Assembly (NCBI RefSeq): GCF_016859285.1
Contig: NC_053409.1
Span: 27,593,539-27,657,538, forward strand
Direction of reading: 5' to 3'
DNA length: 64,000 bases
Source: Xiphias gladius
Taxonomy: Eukaryota > Chordata > Actinopteri > Istiophoriformes > Xiphiidae
The stretch's first letter is position 1, and every line of letters begins with the position of its first letter. The translations under genes and the position numbers were made by a program. The notes beneath the pieces are model-generated. The model had not been told where the DNA came from, ran no database searches, and saw nothing but the letters and a program-made list of their open reading frames with translations. Shown here one piece after another: positions 60,859 through 64,000 of the stretch.

Positions 60859-62142
60859 ATGGCGTCTTGGTTCAGCTCCTGCTGGATTTACCTTTGGATC
60901 ATCGTCATATTCAGAAAACTCTCTGCTGACTCCACTTACTCACCGTCCCGCTACACCATCCACCGCACCGACGTCACCTTTGACAAGGCCACGGAGGACT
61001 GTTTCCCCGGCGTCCTCACCACCCTCGCCTCCGAGCAGGAGGTCGCCAGCGTCCTCGGGCTCATCTCCGAGTCAGTGTTGCCTCGCTCCGAATTCACCTT
61101 CTGGGTCGGGCTGAAGAAAGCCAAGAACGAGTGTGTCGTCCCCACGCTGCCGCTGAGAGGATTCAAGTGGACGGAAGACGGCAGCCAGGAATCCCAGGTG
61201 AGCCGCTGGGTGAAGGAGCCGCAGAACACCTGCACGACAGTTCGCTGCGCAGTTCTACAGGGGGAGTTCGATGGGTCGACTGTGACCAGATGGGGTCTGA
61301 TTCCAGTCACCTGTAAGAACACTTACCAGTTCATCTGCAAACTGAGAGACACACAGACAAGAAGGACATCCGACGACAGAGAGACCACTATTAAACCAGG
61401 GATACCTGAACCTAAACCTGCTGCGACAGAGCCACTAGAACCTGCTACCACAGAACCTAAACTTCCTAGGCAAGGACCAGAACCAGAAACTGACCTGAAA
61501 CTTAAAACCGAACCTGAACTGAAGGGACCTGACACTGGACCTGTTTCTGGACCAGCGCTGGGGTTGGACTCCTGTCATCACCCCCGTATACCCGGGAGCC
61601 GCTCCCTAAGCCCGGACCCTAACAACAGCAGCAGGATCCTGGTGGATTGCTGGTCCACTGACCAGCTGGAGCTCCACTGCTGGGGTCGTCCTGCTGTGTG
61701 GCATCTACTGGACAACTCCCCAGCCAACTTCACCACCGTCTGTCAACCGTGCAGCAACGGCTTTCGCAAAGACGCATTTGCAGACTGTGTGGACATCGAC
61801 GAGTGCAGCAGCGCCCCCTGCAGGCACACCTGTCTGAACACCGAGGGCTCTTACAGGTGCGTCTGCTCCGACGAGCACGGGAGACACCACAATGAGAGCT
61901 CACCAGTGTGCACGGACACGATGAAGATCGATGACAGCAGCTCGCTGTCGGGCATCCTGATCCCGGTGCTGGTTGCCGTGGTGGCGCTGGTGGTGCTGGT
62001 GGTGCTGGTCGCGGTGACGGTGAAGTGCTGCCTGATGAAACGGTCAAAGAAACGCAGCATGAAGAAGTCGGAGAAAATGGCAATGAAGAATAAAGATGGC
62101 CAGGATTCCTTCGCAACAGCCAATGAGAAGGCAGCAACATGA
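60859..62142 (+). CDS. clec14a: CLEC14A, endothelial C-type lectin family 14 member A
   Basis: One uninterrupted exon of 427 aa. An in-frame GTG or ATG further upstream is possible, but the ATG at 60859 (aagATGG) directly precedes a signal peptide (residues 1-23). The C-type lectin domain spans about 28-163 (FTFWVGLKKAKN, GFKWTEDG, RWGLIPVTC, YQFICKLR). Next come a Pro/Glu/Thr-rich linker (about 165-235), a Cys-containing sushi-like segment (239-311) and a calcium-binding-type EGF domain (DIDECSSAPCRHTC, SYRCVC, 312-351). Residues 365-388 are a single membrane helix, followed by a Lys-rich cytoplasmic tail of about 38 aa. This is the layout of group XIV lectins (thrombomodulin, CD93, CD248, CLEC14A). 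The single coding exon and the position beside SEC23A, as in human 14q21, point to CLEC14A, an endothelial surface protein linked to vessel growth and binding of MMRN2. CD93 is the main alternative. Confidence 0.92.
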   Translation: MASWFSSCWIYLWIIVIFRKLSADSTYSPSRYTIHRTDVTFDKATEDCFPGVLTTLASEQEVASVLGLISESVLPRSEFTFWVGLKKAKNECVVPTLPLRGFKWTEDGSQESQVSRWVKEPQNTCTTVRCAVLQGEFDGSTVTRWGLIPVTCKNTYQFICKLRDTQTRRTSDDRETTIKPGIPEPKPAATEPLEPATTEPKLPRQGPEPETDLKLKTEPELKGPDTGPVSGPALGLDSCHHPRIPGSRSLSPDPNNSSRILVDCWSTDQLELHCWGRPAVWHLLDNSPANFTTVCQPCSNGFRKDAFADCVDIDECSSAPCRHTCLNTEGSYRCVCSDEHGRHHNESSPVCTDTMKIDDSSSLSGILIPVLVAVVALVVLVVLVAVTVKCCLMKRSKKRSMKKSEKMAMKNKDGQDSFATANEKAAT

Positions 62143-62654
62143 GCAAGCCGAGCTGTGATTGGTCGAAGGCATTTCATCATAATCGTGGCAGATGAAAGGG
62201 TTGTCCCGAAAATGACTCTAACCTCACAGGAAGATATAAAAAGTTAAGAAGTGAAAATATTTTAAAGTCAGTTTGTTTCTGTGGCAGAGAAACTGGATTC
62301 AGACCCGTTTTGACCTGGACTGTTGGGGATTTTGTTCTGAATTGGACTTGGTTTGGTCTTTTGAATCTTTTGAACAAGTGAGGACATTAAAAGCCTTTTA
62401 AATTTCATCGGTTCACCCTGAAAGTCCAGAGTAAATGAAGATGGACAAAGTTCAGTCAGCTGTCAGTCTGTAAATCTGTAAAATTTCTAAGGGCAGCAAA
62501 GCCTATAAAAAGAGGAATCTATCTGAAAATATAATCCTGAATCTGCTGCATTTCTGTTTCTGTATATGAGTTTTAATCTTTTAGGAAAATTAAACCAACT
62601 TTATAACTTGATCAAAGTAAGAAAATTTGATGCTGAAATGTTTACATTTCGATC

Positions 62655-62660
62655 AATAAA
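62655..62660 (+). terminator. clec14a: CLEC14A poly(A) signal
   Basis: AATAAA lies 512 bases after the stop codon. A second AATAAA follows at about 62678. Which is used cannot be told from sequence. Confidence 0.75.
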
Positions 62661-62786
62661 GATTTTTGTGGTTTTAAATAAAGTTTCATAGATTTTATTT
62701 TAAAAACAGCAGCTGAAGTCCTTTGGTGTGTTTCTCATTTTTTAGGTTTGTCACAGAGTTCACTGAGATGCATGTTGGTTCAAACT

Positions 62787-62903
62787 CTATATAGCCAAAA
62801 CTATGTGGACACCCACTGGGGCAAACTCAATATTAATACCCATGATAATCAGATATGGCTACAACGTTCAGCTATCCACATACTTTTGGCCATGTAGTGT
62901 ATT
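62787..62903. mobile_element. Short Tc1/mariner-type MITE
   Basis: The left end (tatagccaaaactatgtgg) and the right end (ccacatacttttggccatg, reversed) form imperfect terminal inverted repeats about 115 bases apart, with TA at both borders. There is no coding capacity. It lies about 130 bases after the CLEC14A poly(A) signal. Confidence 0.75.
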
Positions 62904-62999
62904 TGTCTGCGTTCATTCAATATTTGGCCAGAACCTTTTGTTGGACCACCAACTCTGTTCTAGTGTTCTTCTGTTCTTCGAACTATTAGAGTCAAAAAT

Positions 63000-64000
63000 C
63001 ATCACCTCCTGAACTCAACAGACACCGATTTACCTTCAAAAACAGGAACCTTAGAAACATCTGCAAAACGTGGTGCATACTTAGGTTTTCTCCCATCGAC
63101 TTTCACCAACTAACTCCTACAATGTCTTCATCTAAACCATCATCTTGTCTCTTAGACCCCATCCCAACTAGGCTGCTTAAGGAAGTTTTACCCTTAGGTA
63201 GCACCTCTCCACTAGAAATATTCAATACGTCTTTATTAACAGGCTATGCACGACAGGTCGTTTAAAACAGCTGTAATTAAACCTCTCCTTAAAATGCCTA
63301 CTCTTGATCCAGATGTTTTAGCCGACTATAGACCCATGTCTAACCTCTCCTTTCTCTCTAAGATCCTTGAGAAACCCGACTGAGGATGTTCATTCATGAT
63401 TTAGAGCTCATCATAGCACAGAGACAGCACCGGTGAAAGTTACAAATGACCTTCTAATTGCATCGGACAAAGGACTTGTCTTTGTACTTGTCTTCTTAGA
63501 TATTAGTGGTGCATTTGATACCATTGACCATCATATCCTATTACAGAGACTGGAAAATTTCATGGGCTTTAAAGGAACTGTTCTAAGCTGGTTTAAGTCC
63601 TATTTAACAAATCGATTTCAGTTTGTGCATGTTAACGATAAATCCTCCATATACTCAATCGTTAGTCACGGAGTTCCACAAGGTTCTGTGCTTGGACCAG
63701 TTCTATTCACCTTATATATGCTTTCTTTATGAAGTATTATTAGCAAACACTCCATAAACTCCCTTTGTTATGCTGATGATACCCAATTGTACTTGTCAAT
63801 GAAGCCTGGTGAAACCAATCAGTTGGCTAAACTTCAAGCATGCCTTGAGGAAACAAAGACCTGGATGATGAGCAACTTTCTGCTCTTAAACTCAGACAAA
63901 ACTGAAGTTATTCTGCTTGGCCCACAACACCTCAGAAACACAATATCTAATGATATAGTTACTTTAAATGGCTCTGCCCTGGCCTCCAGCACCACTGTTA
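63000..64000 (+). pseudogene. LINE reverse transcriptase, copy 2, broken, running off the window
   Basis: The plus strand encodes the reverse transcriptase of the same LINE family as 9485-10859: LLDPIPTRLLKEVLPLGS (63150), DISGAFDTIDHHILLQRL, SHGVPQGSVLGPVLF and CYADDTQLYLS (catalytic YADD, about 63767-63800). Then comes the block KTWMMSNFLLLNSDKTEV shared with copy 1. Stops and frameshifts (for example the TGA at 63730) show it is inactive. The left edge is uncertain and the element continues past the window end. Confidence 0.88.

Noticed and set aside
60951-61322. 123-codon antisense open frame inside CLEC14A, plus others at 61323-62180
   Set aside because: Shadow frames of a GC-rich real coding exon on the other strand.

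Overview
The window is nuclear DNA from a ray-finned (teleost) fish. It shows interrupted genes with GT/AG introns, vertebrate-specific genes, long (GT)n and (CA)n microsatellites, and fish-type mobile elements (Tc1/mariner transposons, L2/Rex-like LINEs, a tRNA-derived SINE). No prokaryotic, CRISPR or phage features are present. Exon structures were assembled by hand from splice sites and reading phase and by comparison with remembered vertebrate proteins; no alignment was run.

Layout. LRRC57 (minus, coding 2321-11337, 5 exons, 238 aa) and HAUS2 (plus, coding 14033-18851, 6 coding exons, 203 aa) stand head to head around an intergenic region of about 2 kb, the same arrangement I recall from human 15q15. 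SRP54 (plus, 21602-28367, 15 coding exons, 504 aa) encodes the GTPase subunit of the signal recognition particle. SEC23A (plus, 31677-52075, 19 coding exons, 764 aa) encodes the inner COPII coat GTPase-activating subunit. CLEC14A (plus, 60859-62142, one coding exon, 427 aa) encodes an endothelial group XIV C-type lectin. SRP54, SEC23A and CLEC14A all lie on human 14q, so the window joins a 15q-type block to a 14q-type block.

The least expected gene lies on the minus strand inside the 8 kb intron 12 of SEC23A. It is a complete three-exon class A GPCR (39303-42035, 346 aa) with seven membrane segments, D-K-F in place of D-R-Y and N-P-W-I-T in place of NPxxY. I cannot assign it to a named receptor.

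The rest is introns and intergenic DNA: two copies of the same LINE near the two ends of the window, a degenerate minus-strand LINE (55.4-57.6 kb), a cluster of Tc1 elements in SEC23A intron 17, and several tandem arrays. These arrays include a 15-bp minisatellite rich in CACCTG E-boxes in SEC23A intron 2, a strongly diverged 21-bp-period array upstream of CLEC14A, and a short array of splice-donor-like units near the LRRC57/HAUS2 promoters.

The genes do not form one pathway. SRP54 (targeting to the ER) and SEC23A (export from the ER) both serve the early secretory pathway. HAUS2 acts at the spindle, CLEC14A at the endothelial surface, and LRRC57 is poorly characterised.
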